DNA of 64,000 bases from Arsenicicoccus piscis (GTDB lineage: Bacteria; Actinomycetota; Actinomycetes; Actinomycetales; Dermatophilaceae): NCBI RefSeq assembly GCF_022568835.1, contig NZ_JAKZHV010000002.1, positions 62,001 through 126,000 on the forward strand. Reading direction: 5' to 3'. Under the pieces are notes generated by a model. That model worked only from the letters and a program-made list of their open reading frames with translations. It was not told where the DNA came from and did no database searches. A program made the translations under genes and the position numbers. Shown here one piece after another: positions 1 to 11,560 of this stretch (positions are counted from its first letter, which is position 1; every line of letters begins with the position of its first letter).

Positions 1-2214
<2,214 letters not shown>

Positions 2215-2215
<1 letters not shown>

Positions 2216-3396
2216 CAGGCGCTCTCTCCCTTGCTGGTGCTCATGAGGTCGACGAATCGGTCGAACAGGTAGGCGGAGTCGTGCGGGCCGGCGGCGGCCT
2301 CGGGGTGGTACTGGACCGAGAAGGCAGGCAGGTCAAGGCATTCCAGCCCCTCGACCACGTCGTCGTTGAGGCAGACGTGCGACACCCGCACCCGACCGTA
2401 GTGGGTCTCGCTCTCGCGGTCGATCGGCGCGTCCACGGCGAAGCCGTGGTTGTGGGCGGTGACCTCGACCTTGCCGGTCGCGCGGTCCATGACCGGCTGG
2501 TTGATGCCGCGGTGGCCGTACTTCAGCTTGTAGGTGCCGAATCCCAGTGCGCGGCCGAGCATCTGGTTGCCGTAGCAGATGCCGAAGAACGGCACCCGGG
2601 CGTCGAGCACCTGGCGCAGCACCTCGATCTCGTGGGTGGCGGTGGCCGGGTCGCCCGGCCCGTTGGACATGAACACGCCGTCCGGCTCGAGCGCGAGGAT
2701 CTCCTGCGCGGTGGCCGACTGCGGCACCACGTGGACCTCGATCCCGCGCTCGGCCATCAGCTCGGGGGTCATCCCCTTGATGCCGAGGTCCATCGCCACG
2801 ACCCGGTGCCGCCGCTCGCCCTGGGCCGGCACGACGTAGGTCTGGTCGGTGCTGACCTCGGCGGCGAGCGCGGCACCGACCATGGCCGGCTGCTCGGTCA
2901 CCTGGGACAGCAGCTCGGCCACCGGGCGGGCGGCCGCGGCACCGCTGAACACGCCGACCTTCATCGAGCCGCGCTCGCGCAGGTGCCGGGTCAGTGCCCG
3001 GGTGTCGATGCCGCAGATGCCGACGACGTCCTGGGCGGTTAGCGCGTCCTCGAGCGTCCCGGTCGAGCGCCAGCTCGAGGGGCGCACGGCGGGGTCACGC
3101 ACGACGTAGCCGGCGACCCAGATGCGCGAGGACTCGTCGTCCTCGTCGTTGAACCCCGTGTTGCCGATGTGCGGCGCCGTCATCACGACGACCTGACGGT
3201 GGTAGGACGGGTCGGTCAGCGTCTCCTGGTAGCCCGTCATGCCCGTGTTGAAGACCGCCTCTCCCACGGTCTCCCCCACGGCGCCGTAGGACTGCCCGGT
3301 GAAGGTGCGGCCGTCCTCGAGGACGAGCACGGCTGGTTGACGGGAGGCGAGTGGGTTCACGTGCGAGGGTCCGTTCGGGTCGGAGGGAATCAGCAT
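2215..3396 (-). CDS. carA: Carbamoyl-phosphate synthase small (glutaminase) subunit
   Basis: CarA hydrolyses glutamine and passes ammonia to CarB. The protein has about 393 residues, the normal size. The N-terminal CPSase_sm domain carries the [17 protein letters not shown] block. The C-terminal class I glutamine amidotransferase has the nucleophile elbow [12 protein letters not shown] and a VQYHPEA segment with the catalytic His and Glu. I chose the ATG at 3394-3396 (MLIPSDPNG) because it overlaps the pyrC stop as TGATG; an internal GTG at 3358-3360 is an alternative start. Confidence 0.97.
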
Positions 3397-4688
3397 CAGT
3401 CGACGAGCTCGCCGTCGCGCGCCGTGACCCGGCCGCGCAGCATGGTGAGCGACACGGCACCGGTGAGCGTGCGACCGTGCCAGGGGTTGTTGCGGGACAA
3501 CGACTTCGAGCGCGCGCGGTCGATGGTGACCGTGGCGTCCGGGTCGACGAGCGTGAGGTTGGCGGGCTCCCCCACCGCCAGCGGCCGGCCCTGGTCCTCG
3601 AGCCCGGCGATCGTCGCGGGCGTCGTCGACATGACCCGCGCGACGTCGGACCAACCGATCAGCCCGGGGCGCACCATGACCTCGCTGACGACGGCCAGCG
3701 CCGTCTCGAGGCCGAGCATGCCGAACGCCGCGGTGACGAACGCGTGCTCCTTGTCGTTGCGCGCGTGCGGGGCGTGGTCGGTCGCGACGACGTCGATCGT
3801 GCCGTCGGCGAGCGCCTCGCGCAGCACCTGCACGTCCTCGTCCGGACGCAGCGGCGGGTTGACCTTGTAGACCGGGTCGTAGCCCGCGAGCAGGTCGGTC
3901 GTCAGCATCAGGTGGTGGGGCGTGACCTCGGCCGTGACGGGGATGCCCTGCGCCCTGGCCCAGCGCAGGATCTCGACCGACCCGGCCGTCGACACGTGCG
4001 CGACGTGCACCCGCGCCCCGGTGTGCCGAGCCAGCATCACGTCGCGGGCGACGACGACCTCCTCGGCGACGCCCGGCCAGGACGGCAGCCCGAGCCGGCC
4101 GGACAGCTCGCCCTCGTGGCAGCAGGCGTTGGCGTCGGCCAGCTGGGAGTCCTGCGAGTGCTGGGAGATCACGCCGCCAAAAGCCTTGACGTAGTCCAGG
4201 GCTCGCCGCATCAGCCGCGCGTCCTGGACGCACCGGCCGTCGTCGGAGAAGACGCGCACCCGCGCGCGGGACCGCGCCATCAGGCCCAGCTCGGCGAGCT
4301 CGGCGCCGGCGAGGCCCTTGGACACCGCACCGACCGGCTGCACGTCGACCAGTCCCACCCGGCGGCCGAGGTCGTAGATCCGCTCCGCCGCCTCGGCGGT
4401 GTCCGTCACGGGCTCGGTGTTGGCCATGGCCAGCACGGCGGTGTAGCCACCCACGGCGGCCGCCGCCGACCCGGTGCGGATCGTCTCGGCGTCCTCGCGC
4501 CCCGGCTCGCGCAGGTGGGTGTGCAGGTCGACCAGACCCGGCAGAGCCACCAGGCCGTCGGCGTCGACGACCGTGGCGCCGGCGGGACGGTCTACGGAGC
4601 CTGCGGCGCGGATGACGCCGTCCTCGACGAGCAGGTCGCCGCGACCCGCCCCGGCCAGGTCGGCCCCGGTGATCAGGGTGGTCGTCAC
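3396..4688 (-). CDS. pyrC: Dihydroorotase
   Basis: PyrC cyclises N-carbamoyl-aspartate to dihydroorotate, the third step of pyrimidine synthesis. The 430-residue class I type protein has the metal-binding motif [10 protein letters not shown] near residue 60 and the ATDHAPH motif with the catalytic Asp near residue 310. The NNPWHGR segment near the C-terminus is also typical. The GTG start at 4686-4688 overlaps the pyrB stop as GTGA, and the stop overlaps carA, so expression is probably coupled along the operon. Confidence 0.96.
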   Translation of the reverse strand: MTTTLITGADLAGAGRGDLLVEDGVIRAAGSVDRPAGATVVDADGLVALPGLVDLHTHLREPGREDAETIRTGSAAAAVGGYTAVLAMANTEPVTDTAEAAERIYDLGRRVGLVDVQPVGAVSKGLAGAELAELGLMARSRARVRVFSDDGRCVQDARLMRRALDYVKAFGGVISQHSQDSQLADANACCHEGELSGRLGLPSWPGVAEEVVVARDVMLARHTGARVHVAHVSTAGSVEILRWARAQGIPVTAEVTPHHLMLTTDLLAGYDPVYKVNPPLRPDEDVQVLREALADGTIDVVATDHAPHARNDKEHAFVTAAFGMLGLETALAVVSEVMVRPGLIGWSDVARVMSTTPATIAGLEDQGRPLAVGEPANLTLVDPDATVTIDRARSKSLSRNNPWHGRTLTGAVSLTMLRGRVTARDGELVD

Positions 4689-5632
4689 TGCACGTTCCCT
4701 TCGCCGGCGAGCAGGTGGTAGAGGATGGCCATCCGCACCGCGACCCCGGCCGAGACCTGGTCGAGGATGACCGAGGACGCGGCGTCGGCGGCCTCGGGGC
4801 TGATCTCCAGGCCGCGGTTCATCGGGCCGGGGTGGGCGATGACGGCACGCTCGTTGCGGCTCATCAAGGTCGCCAGGCGGTCTCGCGTCAGTCCGTAGCC
4901 CTCGGTGTACTCCCGCTCGGTCGGGAAGAACCCGCCGCTCATCCGCTCCCGCTGGACCCGCAGCATCATCAGCACGTCCGGGCCCGCGGCGAGCGCCTCG
5001 TCGAAGTCGTAGGTCAGCGCGAAGCCGTCCCTGGCCGCCCAGTCGCGGATCCCCGACGGCATCAGCGTCGGCGGCGCGACGATGGTGACGTCGGCGCCCT
5101 GGGTGCGCAGCGAGATCAGGTTGGAGCGCACCACGCGCGAATGCAGCAGGTCGCCGACGATGGCGACCTTGAGGCCCTCCACCCGGCCGTGGTGCTGCTT
5201 GATCGTGTAGGCGTCGAGCAGCGCCTGGCTGGGGTGCTCGTGGGTGCCGTCGCCGGCGTTGATGACGACCGCGTCGACCCACTGGGCCACCTGGTGCGCC
5301 GCGCCGCTCGCGCTGTGCCGCATCACGAGGGCGTCGACGCCCATCGCGCAGATCGTGAGCACCGTGTCGCGCAGCGACTCGCCCTTGCTCGTCGACGACC
5401 CCTTGCCGGAGATGTTGATGGTGTCGGCCGACATCCACTTGCCCGCGATCTCGAAGCTGGACCGGGTGCGGGTCGAGTCCTCGAAGAACAGGTTGATGAC
5501 GGTGCGCCCGCGCAGGGTCGGGATCTTCTTGACGTCGCGGTGCTGGACCTCCTGCATCTGCACCGCGGTGTCGAGCAGCAGCTCGATGTCGGCGAGGCTG
5601 AGGTCGGCCATGGAGAGCAGGTGCTTGTTCAT
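4685..5632 (-). CDS. pyrB: Aspartate carbamoyltransferase catalytic subunit
   Basis: PyrB condenses carbamoyl phosphate and aspartate, the committed pyrimidine step. The 315-residue protein has the carbamoyl-phosphate loop [13 protein letters not shown] near residue 50, the HPSQALLD motif near residue 130 and a HPGPMNRG motif near the C-terminus. No pyrI regulatory subunit is adjacent, as usual for actinobacteria, where PyrB acts with PyrC. Its stop overlaps pyrC (GTGA) and its ATG overlaps the pyrR stop. Confidence 0.97.
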   Translation of the reverse strand: MNKHLLSMADLSLADIELLLDTAVQMQEVQHRDVKKIPTLRGRTVINLFFEDSTRTRSSFEIAGKWMSADTINISGKGSSTSKGESLRDTVLTICAMGVDALVMRHSASGAAHQVAQWVDAVVINAGDGTHEHPSQALLDAYTIKQHHGRVEGLKVAIVGDLLHSRVVRSNLISLRTQGADVTIVAPPTLMPSGIRDWAARDGFALTYDFDEALAAGPDVLMMLRVQRERMSGGFFPTEREYTEGYGLTRDRLATLMSRNERAVIAHPGPMNRGLEISPEAADAASSVILDQVSAGVAVRMAILYHLLAGEGNVQ

Positions 5633-6237
5633 CGACGTCCTTGCAGGATGCGGACCTCGTCGCGGCCGTCGGTCTCGGCGAGCCGCACCGAGACGCGCTC
5701 GCTGCTCGAGGTGGGGAGGTTCTTGCCGACGTGGTCGGCGCGGATCGGCAGCTCGCGGTGGCCGCGGTCGACGAGGACCGCGAGGCGCACGGCGGTGGGG
5801 CGGCCGAGGTCGGCGAGCGCGTCCAGCGCCGCCCGGATCGTGCGGCCGGAGTAGAGCACGTCGTCGACGAGCACCACGGTCGCGCCGTCGATGCCGCTCG
5901 GCGGGATGGACTGACCCGCGAGCGCACGGATCGGCTTGGCGCGCAGGTCGTCTCGATACATCGTGACGTCCAGGGTGCCGTGCGGGAGCCGCACCCCCTC
6001 GGACTCCTCGATCATCGCGACCAACCGGTCGGCGAGCGGACCGCCGCGGCGCGGGATCCCGAGTACCACCAGGCCGTCGGTGCCCTTGTTGCGCTCGATG
6101 ACCTCGTGGGCCATCCGGCGCAGCGCCCGGGCCATCTCGGCGTCGGTGAGGACGACGCGCCCCTCGCCCTCGCCGTCGGGGGTCGTCGGGCCAGGGTCGC
6201 TGTTGGGACTGGGCTTGCCTTCTGGCGTGGGCGCCAC
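5629..6237 (-). CDS. pyrR: Bifunctional pyr operon RNA-binding regulator / uracil phosphoribosyltransferase
   Basis: PyrR binds pyr leader RNA when UMP is plentiful and lowers operon expression; it also has weak uracil phosphoribosyltransferase activity. The PRPP-binding motif [18 protein letters not shown] lies near residue 115 and the [11 protein letters not shown] loop near residue 60. The 202-residue product starts at a GTG (6235-6237) behind a strong AAGGAGG. It has about 20 more N-terminal residues than Bacillus PyrR, with a Pro/Gly-rich start that might be trimmed if a later start is used. It is the first gene of the operon. Confidence 0.95.
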   Translation of the reverse strand: MAPTPEGKPSPNSDPGPTTPDGEGEGRVVLTDAEMARALRRMAHEVIERNKGTDGLVVLGIPRRGGPLADRLVAMIEESEGVRLPHGTLDVTMYRDDLRAKPIRALAGQSIPPSGIDGATVVLVDDVLYSGRTIRAALDALADLGRPTAVRLAVLVDRGHRELPIRADHVGKNLPTSSSERVSVRLAETDGRDEVRILQGRR

Positions 6238-6243
6238 GGCGCT

Positions 6244-6282
6244 CCCTCCTTCCCCGCCTCACGGGACGGGTCTTAAAGGACG
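6244..6282 (-). promoter_or_regulatory. Candidate PyrR-binding RNA element overlapping the pyrR ribosome binding site
   Basis: On the minus-strand transcript the leader reads GUCCUUUAAGACC, then CGUCCCGUGAGGCGGGG, then AAGGAGG just before the pyrR GTG. The conserved UUUAA, the GUGAGG loop and the 3' arm containing AAGGA resemble the known PyrR-binding stem-loop. Here the 3' arm contains the Shine-Dalgarno sequence. Binding would block ribosome entry, the translational repression described for mycobacteria. I matched this by eye, without a covariance model. Confidence 0.6.
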
Positions 6283-6309
6283 GTCTCCTCGCGATCCGCG
6301 AGGCGGTCC
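6278..6309 (-). promoter_or_regulatory. Stable hairpin in the pyr operon leader
   Basis: A long inverted repeat (inner arms CCTCGCG and CGCGAGG around ATC, extended outward by GGAC...GTCC pairing) lies just upstream of the PyrR-type element. It could be a second leader stem or an anti-structure. No T-run follows, so I do not call it a terminator. Confidence 0.45.
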
Positions 6310-6450
6310 TCATCGTAGACCCTTCCCCAGCCCCAGCCGGTCGGCCGTCCACGCGCCGTCGCTCCGTCCCGCAGCCTCCCCTGCCGACCTTCCCCGGGTG
6401 GTCACTCAAGTGGCGGACTAGTCCCAGATGATGCGTCCGGTTGGGTGTAT

Positions 6451-6470
6451 TGGTCGGTATCAACCGACCA
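6451..6470. promoter_or_regulatory. Perfect 8-bp inverted repeat between pyrR and bldD
   Basis: TGGTCGGT and ACCGACCA flank the 4-base loop ATCA, and imperfect pairing extends outward. It lies in the divergent region between pyrR and bldD, about 150 bp from bldD. It may be an operator. The function is unknown. Confidence 0.4.
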
Positions 6471-6588
6471 CACCAAGAGCGCCGTTTCAACTACTATGTG
6501 CGCCGATGTCCTGCCCTAAGGATGAATCCTCAGGAGGGTTTCACGATTTGACTTGCTGAAACCGTGACGTTCCGTAGCCTTGATGGTG

Positions 6589-6601
6589 TTACACACAGTG
6601 A
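6589..6601 (+). promoter_or_regulatory. Candidate BldD autoregulatory box
   Basis: TTACACACAGTGA lies 21 bp upstream of the bldD ATG. It fits the Streptomyces BldD consensus (TnACnC[A/T]GnGTnA) at every fixed position but one. BldD is known to repress its own gene. A possible -35 TTGACT lies at 6548-6553, and a GGTTTCA/TGAAACC inverted repeat (6537-6563) spans it. Confidence 0.5.
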
Positions 6602-6622
6602 CCCGATCGGAGACGTGACAAC

Positions 6623-7120
6623 ATGGCGAGCGACTACGCCAAGGCCCTCGGAGCGCGGCTGCGGTCCATCCGCACCCAGCAGGGGCTGTCCCTGCACGCC
6701 GTGGAGGAGCGGTCCGGGGGGAAGTGGAAGGCGGTCGTGGTCGGCTCCTACGAGCGGGGCGACCGCGCGGTGACCGTGCAGCGCCTCTCCGAGCTCGCCG
6801 ACTTCTACGGCGTGCCGGTCTCGGCCCTGATGCCCGACTCGGAGGTCCCCGTGGCCACCGAGGCGCCGGCCAAGCTGATCATCGACCTCGAGGCCCTCGC
6901 GCAAGTGTCTGCCGAGCGCGCCGGCCCGCTCGCGCGCTACGCCGCCACGATCCAGAGCCAGCGCGGGGACTACAACGGCAAGGTGCTGTCCATCCGCCAG
7001 GAGGACCTGCGCACCCTCGCCGTGATCTACGACACCTCGGCCGGCCAGCTGGCCGACGAGCTCGTGGGCTGGGGCGTGCTCGACCCCGCCGCCCGCCGCG
7101 GGATCCCGGACAACCAGTAG
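6623..7120 (+). CDS. bldD: BldD-family developmental regulator (c-di-GMP responsive)
   Basis: BldD is a DNA-binding regulator that dimerises on tetrameric c-di-GMP and controls development or division genes in actinobacteria. The 165-residue protein has an N-terminal XRE helix-turn-helix (residues ~8-70, GARLRSIRTQQGLSLHAVEE and WKAVVVGSYERGDRAV). Its C-terminal domain contains RGD, eight residues, then RQED, which is the RxD-X8-RxxD c-di-GMP signature. In Nocardioides-type genomes bldD sits between the pyr operon and nusB-efp, as here. Confidence 0.93.
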   Translation: MASDYAKALGARLRSIRTQQGLSLHAVEERSGGKWKAVVVGSYERGDRAVTVQRLSELADFYGVPVSALMPDSEVPVATEAPAKLIIDLEALAQVSAERAGPLARYAATIQSQRGDYNGKVLSIRQEDLRTLAVIYDTSAGQLADELVGWGVLDPAARRGIPDNQ

Positions 7121-7186
7121 GTCGAGCAGGCCCGCCGGTGGCGCCGCCACGGCCCACCGGCACCGCCCGCCTGAGGCGCCACCAGC

Positions 7187-7216
7187 CAAGCCGACCCTCA
7201 CACGAGGGTCGGCTTG
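7187..7216. terminator. Bidirectional hairpin between bldD and nusB
   Basis: A perfect 13-bp stem (CAAGCCGACCCTC paired with GAGGGTCGGCTTG, loop ACAC) lies where bldD and nusB converge. Its right arm covers the last nusB codons. Position and strength suggest a shared transcription terminator, although there is no T-run. Confidence 0.6.
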
Positions 7217-7623
7217 ACCTCTTGCAGGCGCGAGAGCAGCCCGTTGACGAACGTCGGCGAGTCGTCGGTCGACAGCTCGCGCGCGAGCGCGACGGCCTCG
7301 GAGATCGCGACCCCCTCGGGCACCTCGGTGGAGAAGAGCACCTCGTAGGCCCCGATCCGCAGGATCGAGCGGTCCACGGCCGGCATCCGGTCCAGCGCCC
7401 AGCCCTGGCTGTAGGTGCCGAGCGCGTCGTCGATCGTCGCCCAGTGGGCGACGACGCCACGGACCAGGTCAGCCGCGAACGGCGCGACCGGGTGGTCCTC
7501 CTGACCCGCGCGACGCGGGTCGAGGATCCGCTCGTCGAGCAGGGTCACGGCATTGACGCCGCGCTGCTCGGCCTCGAAGAGGATCTCGAAGGCCCGCTTG
7601 CGGGCCTTGCTGCGGGCCGACAC
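7198..7623 (-). CDS. nusB: Transcription antitermination factor NusB
   Basis: NusB with NusE (ribosomal protein S10) binds boxA RNA and supports antitermination of rRNA operons. The 141-residue all-helical protein begins with the typical SKARKRAFEILFEAEQRG helix and ends with the ISEAVALARELSTDDSP...FVNGLLSRL block that defines the family. The GTG start at 7621-7623 lies one base after the efp stop, so the two genes form an operon. Confidence 0.95.
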   Translation of the reverse strand: MSARSKARKRAFEILFEAEQRGVNAVTLLDERILDPRRAGQEDHPVAPFAADLVRGVVAHWATIDDALGTYSQGWALDRMPAVDRSILRIGAYEVLFSTEVPEGVAISEAVALARELSTDDSPTFVNGLLSRLQEVKPTLV

Positions 7624-7624
7624 G

Positions 7625-8185
7625 TCAGTTGACGCGACCGAGGTAGGACCCGTCGCGGGTGTCGACCTTGACCTTGGTGCCGGTCTCGAGGAAGAGCGGG
7701 ACGCTGATCTGCGCGCCGGTCTCGAGGGTGGCCGGCTTGGTGCCACCGGTCGAGCGGTCGCCCTGCAGGCCCGGCTCCGTGTAGGTGATCTCCAGGACGA
7801 CCGACGCCGGCAGCTCGACGTAGAGCGGGGTGCCGTCGTGGGTGGCGACGATCGCCTCCTGGTTCTCCAGCATGTACTTCGCGGCGTCACCCACGAGCTG
7901 CTCGGAGACGTAGAGCTGGTCGTAAGTCTGACCGTCCATGAAGACGTAGTCGGTCGCGTCCTTGTACAGGTACTGCATGGTGCGCTTGTCGACGTTGGAC
8001 GTCTCGACCTTCACACCGGCGTTGAAGGTCTTGTCGACGACCTTGCCGGACAGGACGTTCTTGAGCTTGGTGCGCACGAAGGCCGGGCCCTTGCCGGGCT
8101 TGACGTGCTGGAACTCCACCACGGACCACAGCTGGCCCTCGAGGTTGAGCACCATGCCGTTCTTCAGGTCGTTCGTCGATGCCAC
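7625..8185 (-). CDS. efp: Translation elongation factor P
   Basis: EF-P binds between the ribosomal P and E sites and relieves stalling at polyproline stretches. The protein has 186 residues and the three usual beta-barrel domains (KOW-like residues 1-65, OB domains to the end). The tip loop is KPGKGPAF, with a lysine in the palindromic PGKGP context. That loop is associated with actinobacterial EF-Ps that work without post-translational modification; no epmA- or ymfI-like gene is nearby. It is followed by nusB one base downstream. Confidence 0.96.
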   Translation of the reverse strand: MASTNDLKNGMVLNLEGQLWSVVEFQHVKPGKGPAFVRTKLKNVLSGKVVDKTFNAGVKVETSNVDKRTMQYLYKDATDYVFMDGQTYDQLYVSEQLVGDAAKYMLENQEAIVATHDGTPLYVELPASVVLEITYTEPGLQGDRSTGGTKPATLETGAQISVPLFLETGTKVKVDTRDGSYLGRVN

Positions 8186-8348
8186 GTAGTCGTCACTCTC
8201 GTCTGCCGGGCACGCTCGCGCCCGTGTCTACCGTCGGGTTTTCCGCACCAGTCTACCGGTCCGCGCAGCAGGCACCGCGCGTGCCCGGGGTGGTCGCGCG
8301 CCTGGTCGGACCTGGTCGGACATGGGCGGACATGGTCGCGCGCATGGC

Positions 8349-8848
8349 CTAGGGACGCAGGTGCCGGTCGAAGAACGCCTCGATGCGGTCCCAGGCGTCG
8401 CGGGCCGAGGCGGGCTCCGGCCCGGCGCCCATGATCTTCATGAGCGGGCGCAGCGGCGCGGGTCCGTTGGGGGCGTCGGCGAGGAACGAGTGCCCGGCGT
8501 CCGGGTACTCCCGCACGTCGTGCTCGACCCCCAGCCGGTCGAGGGCGTGGTCGAGCTTGGCCGCCGCGCCGCGCAGCGACCTGTCCTTGCCGCCGTAGCT
8601 CGCGACGACCGGGCAGGCGCCGCGAGCGCGAGGTAGCCGAGGGAGGCGAGGTGGTCGCACTGGCGGCGCAGCACGTCGTCGACGCCCCACGCCTCCTGGA
8701 GGACGACGACGCCCGGCCACGGTCCCGGCGTCGTCGGACGGGCGAGGTAGCCCGTGAGCCCGGGCGAGGTGCCGACGGCCGATTCGGCTGAGGCGGCCGG
8801 GTCTGCTGCGGGGCTCGAGGCGGCGGGCGTGAGGTCGACGATCGGCAT
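8349..8848 (-). pseudogene. Dienelactone hydrolase family protein, internally deleted and frameshifted
   Basis: The first ~80 codons (MPIVDLTP...GVVVLQEAWGVDDVLRRQCD...LGYLALA) match the N-terminus of a dienelactone hydrolase. The reading then jumps near 8615-8640 into another frame that gives ACPVVASYGGKDRS...YPDAGHSFL...FFDRHLRP, the family C-terminus. About 110 codons are missing, including the segment that should hold the nucleophile Cys (GxCxGG). The catalytic Asp and His regions remain. No active hydrolase can be made. The downstream region toward efp shows no other gene. Confidence 0.8.
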
Positions 8849-8955
8849 GGACCGACTCTACGAACTCTGCGGGGAGGGCACCCGGCGAGACGGGCGCGAG
8901 GCGCGCTGGTGCGGCGTTGCTTGCCCAGGGCACCCGCCGGGCACACACTGACCGC

Positions 8956-10593
8956 ATGTCGCTCACCAAAGCCGCTGGGCTCGCCGCCGCTGCCGTCGCC
9001 GGGGTCGGCGCCCACGACCTGTTGCAACGCAAGCACAGCCTCCTGCGCAACTTCCCCGTGATCGGCCACGGGCGCTACCTGATCGAGGCGATCGGGCCCG
9101 AGCTGCGCCAGTACATCGTGGCGGGCAACGACGAGGAGCGACCGTTCAGCCGCGACCAGCGCCGCTGGATCTACACCTCGGCGAAGGGCACCAACAACTA
9201 CTTCGGGTTCGGCACCGACAACAACCTCGAGAGCGCGACGAACTACGCCGTGATCAAGCACCGCACGTTCGCGGGACCGACTCCCCCGACTCACTCGCAC
9301 GCCGGCGAGATCGAGCCGCTGCCGTGCGCCAAGGTGATGGGCCGGGCCCGCGGACGCGCGAAGGCGTTCCGGCCCGAGTCGGTGGTGAACGTGTCGGCGA
9401 TGAGCTTCGGATCGTTGTCCGCCAACGCGATTCGCTCGATCAACGAGGGCGTGGCGCTGACGGGGGCGATGCACAACACGGGTGAGGGCGGGCTGTCCCA
9501 GCACCATCAGCACGGCGGTGACCTGATCTGGCAGATCGGCACCGGCTACTTCGGCTGCCGCGACGAGCAGGGCCGGTTCGACCTCGACCGGCTCGTCGAG
9601 ACCGCCGCCGCCAACCCGGTGCGGGCCATCGAGATCAAGCTGTCCCAGGGGGCCAAGCCGGGCCTCGGCGGGGTGCTGCCGGCCGCGAAGGTCACGCCCG
9701 AGATCGCAGCGATCCGGGGCATCCCCGTCGGCCACGACTGCATCAGCCCCTCGCGCCACGGCGAGTTCACCGACGTCGACTCGATGCTCGACTGGATCGA
9801 GAAGATCGCCGACGCCACCGGGCTCCCGGTCGGCGTCAAGTCGGCGGTCGGCAACATGGAGATCTGGGAGGAGCTCGCCAACCGGATGGCCGAGGAGGAC
9901 CGGGGCGTCGACTTCATCACCATCGACGGTGGCGAGGGCGGCACGGGCGCCGCGCCCCTGACGTTCTCGGACTCGGTGTCGCTGCCGTTCCGCGAGGGGT
10001 TCGCCCGGGTCTACGGGACCTTCGCGGCGCGCGGCATCACCGACGACGTGGTGTTCATCGGCTCGGGCAAGCTCGGGCTGCCGGACAACGCCGTGGTCGC
10101 CTTCGCGCTGGGCGCCGACATGGTCAACGTAGCCCGTGAGGCGATGCTCGCGATCGGCTGCATCCAGGCGCAGAAGTGCCACACCGACCGCTGCCCCGTC
10201 GGGGTCGCCACCCAGGACCCGTGGCTCTCCCGGGGCATCGACCCCACGTTGAAGTCGGTGCGGCTCGCGAGCTACCTGCGCACCGTGCGCCGCGACCTGG
10301 TCAAGGTGGCCGAGGCGTGCGGCGTGTGGCACCCCAGCCTGATCACCGCCGACGACATCGAGCTGCTCGACGGGCAGGGCGCGTCGGTCAGCCTGCGCGA
10401 GCGCTACTCCTACCAACCCGGCTGGGGGGAGCTCGGTCCCGAGCTCGTCGAGGAGATCACCGAGCTGATGCGATTGCTCGCTCCGGTCGGCGGCTCCGCC
10501 CCGCCCTCCGAGGACGCCGAGCGGCCCGCAGGTCAGCCCGCCGCGACACAGGGGTCGACGAACCTCGCCGGCCGTCGGTCGCGGATGCCCTGA
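8956..10593 (+). CDS. FMN-binding glutamate-synthase-family oxidoreductase
   Basis: This 545-residue protein corresponds to the central and FMN domains of glutamate synthase large subunit without the amidotransferase domain. It contains VVNVSAMSFGSLSANAI, HNTGEGGLS, a KLSQGAKPGLGG FMN/substrate loop, and TIDGGEGGTGAAP. A cluster-binding C-X5-C-X4-C set (CIQAQKCHTDRC) would hold a 3Fe-4S centre. An N-terminal hydrophobic stretch (residues 8-22) could anchor it to the membrane. Such stand-alone proteins are common in actinobacteria and their substrate is not established. I chose the ATG that opens MSLTKAAG. Confidence 0.85.
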   Translation: MSLTKAAGLAAAAVAGVGAHDLLQRKHSLLRNFPVIGHGRYLIEAIGPELRQYIVAGNDEERPFSRDQRRWIYTSAKGTNNYFGFGTDNNLESATNYAVIKHRTFAGPTPPTHSHAGEIEPLPCAKVMGRARGRAKAFRPESVVNVSAMSFGSLSANAIRSINEGVALTGAMHNTGEGGLSQHHQHGGDLIWQIGTGYFGCRDEQGRFDLDRLVETAAANPVRAIEIKLSQGAKPGLGGVLPAAKVTPEIAAIRGIPVGHDCISPSRHGEFTDVDSMLDWIEKIADATGLPVGVKSAVGNMEIWEELANRMAEEDRGVDFITIDGGEGGTGAAPLTFSDSVSLPFREGFARVYGTFAARGITDDVVFIGSGKLGLPDNAVVAFALGADMVNVAREAMLAIGCIQAQKCHTDRCPVGVATQDPWLSRGIDPTLKSVRLASYLRTVRRDLVKVAEACGVWHPSLITADDIELLDGQGASVSLRERYSYQPGWGELGPELVEEITELMRLLAPVGGSAPPSEDAERPAGQPAATQGSTNLAGRRSRMP

Positions 10594-10667
10594 CCCGGGT
10601 CGCGCTAGCCTGGCGCAGGACGCAGGCGGGAGGCCCGTAGGGGCCGTGAGGTGACGGGGGACGCGGG

Positions 10668-11357
10668 ATGCACGAGGGCTTCGAGGAGGACCGCTCGGTC
10701 CGGGTGCTGCTGGTCGACGACGACGCCTTGGTGCGGGCCGGGCTACGGCTCATCCTGGGCGGCCGGCCCACGATCGAGGTGGTCGGCGAGGCTGCCGACG
10801 GGATCGAGGCCGTGGCCGCGGTCGCGGCGCACCGCCCCGACATCGTGCTGATGGACATCCGGATGCCGCGCCAGGACGGCATCACCACCACGGCCCAGCT
10901 GCTGGACGGCGCCCGCGGGGACGCGAAGGCACCGCAGGTCATCGTGCTCACGACCTTCGACGCCGACGACCACGTCGTCATGGCGCTGCGGGCCGGCGCG
11001 AGCGGCTTCCTGCTCAAGGACACGCCGCCGGCGCAGATCGTCGAGGCCGTGCTCCGCGTCCACGCGGGCGAGCCGATGCTCAGCCCGAGCATCACCCAGC
11101 AGCTCATCGGAGCCGTGGCGGCCGGCACTCCGGACCCCCGCAAGGCCGACGCGGTGCGCCTCGTCGAGACGCTGAGCGACCGCGAGCGCCAGATCGCCGT
11201 CGCCATCGGCGAGGGGTGCACGAACGCGGAGATCGCCGCGCGGCTCTACCTGTCGGTGGCCACCGTCAAGGCGCACGTGACCCACCTGCTCACCAAGCTG
11301 GACGCCGAGAACCGCGTGCAGATCGCCATCCGCGCCCACGACGCCGGCCTGCTGTAG
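10668..11357 (+). CDS. NarL/FixJ-type response regulator (orphan)
   Basis: The 229-residue protein has an N-terminal receiver domain with the acidic pocket VDDD (near residue 17), the phosphoacceptor Asp in VLMDIRMP (near residue 64), and the conserved Lys in LLKDTPP (near residue 115). Its C-terminal LuxR-type helix-turn-helix reads LSDRERQIAVAIGEG...VKAHVTHLLTKL. No histidine kinase is adjacent on either side, so the signal is unknown. Its neighbours give no pathway assignment. Confidence 0.9.
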   Translation: MHEGFEEDRSVRVLLVDDDALVRAGLRLILGGRPTIEVVGEAADGIEAVAAVAAHRPDIVLMDIRMPRQDGITTTAQLLDGARGDAKAPQVIVLTTFDADDHVVMALRAGASGFLLKDTPPAQIVEAVLRVHAGEPMLSPSITQQLIGAVAAGTPDPRKADAVRLVETLSDRERQIAVAIGEGCTNAEIAARLYLSVATVKAHVTHLLTKLDAENRVQIAIRAHDAGLL

Positions 11358-11466
11358 ACCTCTTCAACAGGTTGGGGGCAGAGCTCCGGTCGGGCTCAGG
11401 GTCAGGGTCGAGTGGGTGCCGGGTGGGGGTCGTCCCCGAGGGGGCGGGCGGATCGGGTCGCTCTAC

Positions 11467-11550
11467 GGTGAAGGGACCGGGTCGGCGAGATGGCGGCCCC
11501 TCTCTTCCATCTACCCTTCACCCCATCCCTTCACCCCATCCCTTCACCCA
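11467..11550 (+). repeat. Tandem 13-bp repeats with an upstream complementary segment in the DUF4342 leader
   Basis: The unit CCCTTCACCCCAT is repeated at 11514-11526 and 11527-11539, with a partial third copy at 11540-11550 ending just before the AGGAGC ribosome binding site. GGTGAAGGG at 11467-11475 is complementary to every unit. The leader could therefore form three alternative stems, the last of which reaches the ribosome binding site. Confidence 0.6.
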
Positions 11551-11560
11551 GGAGCGATCG

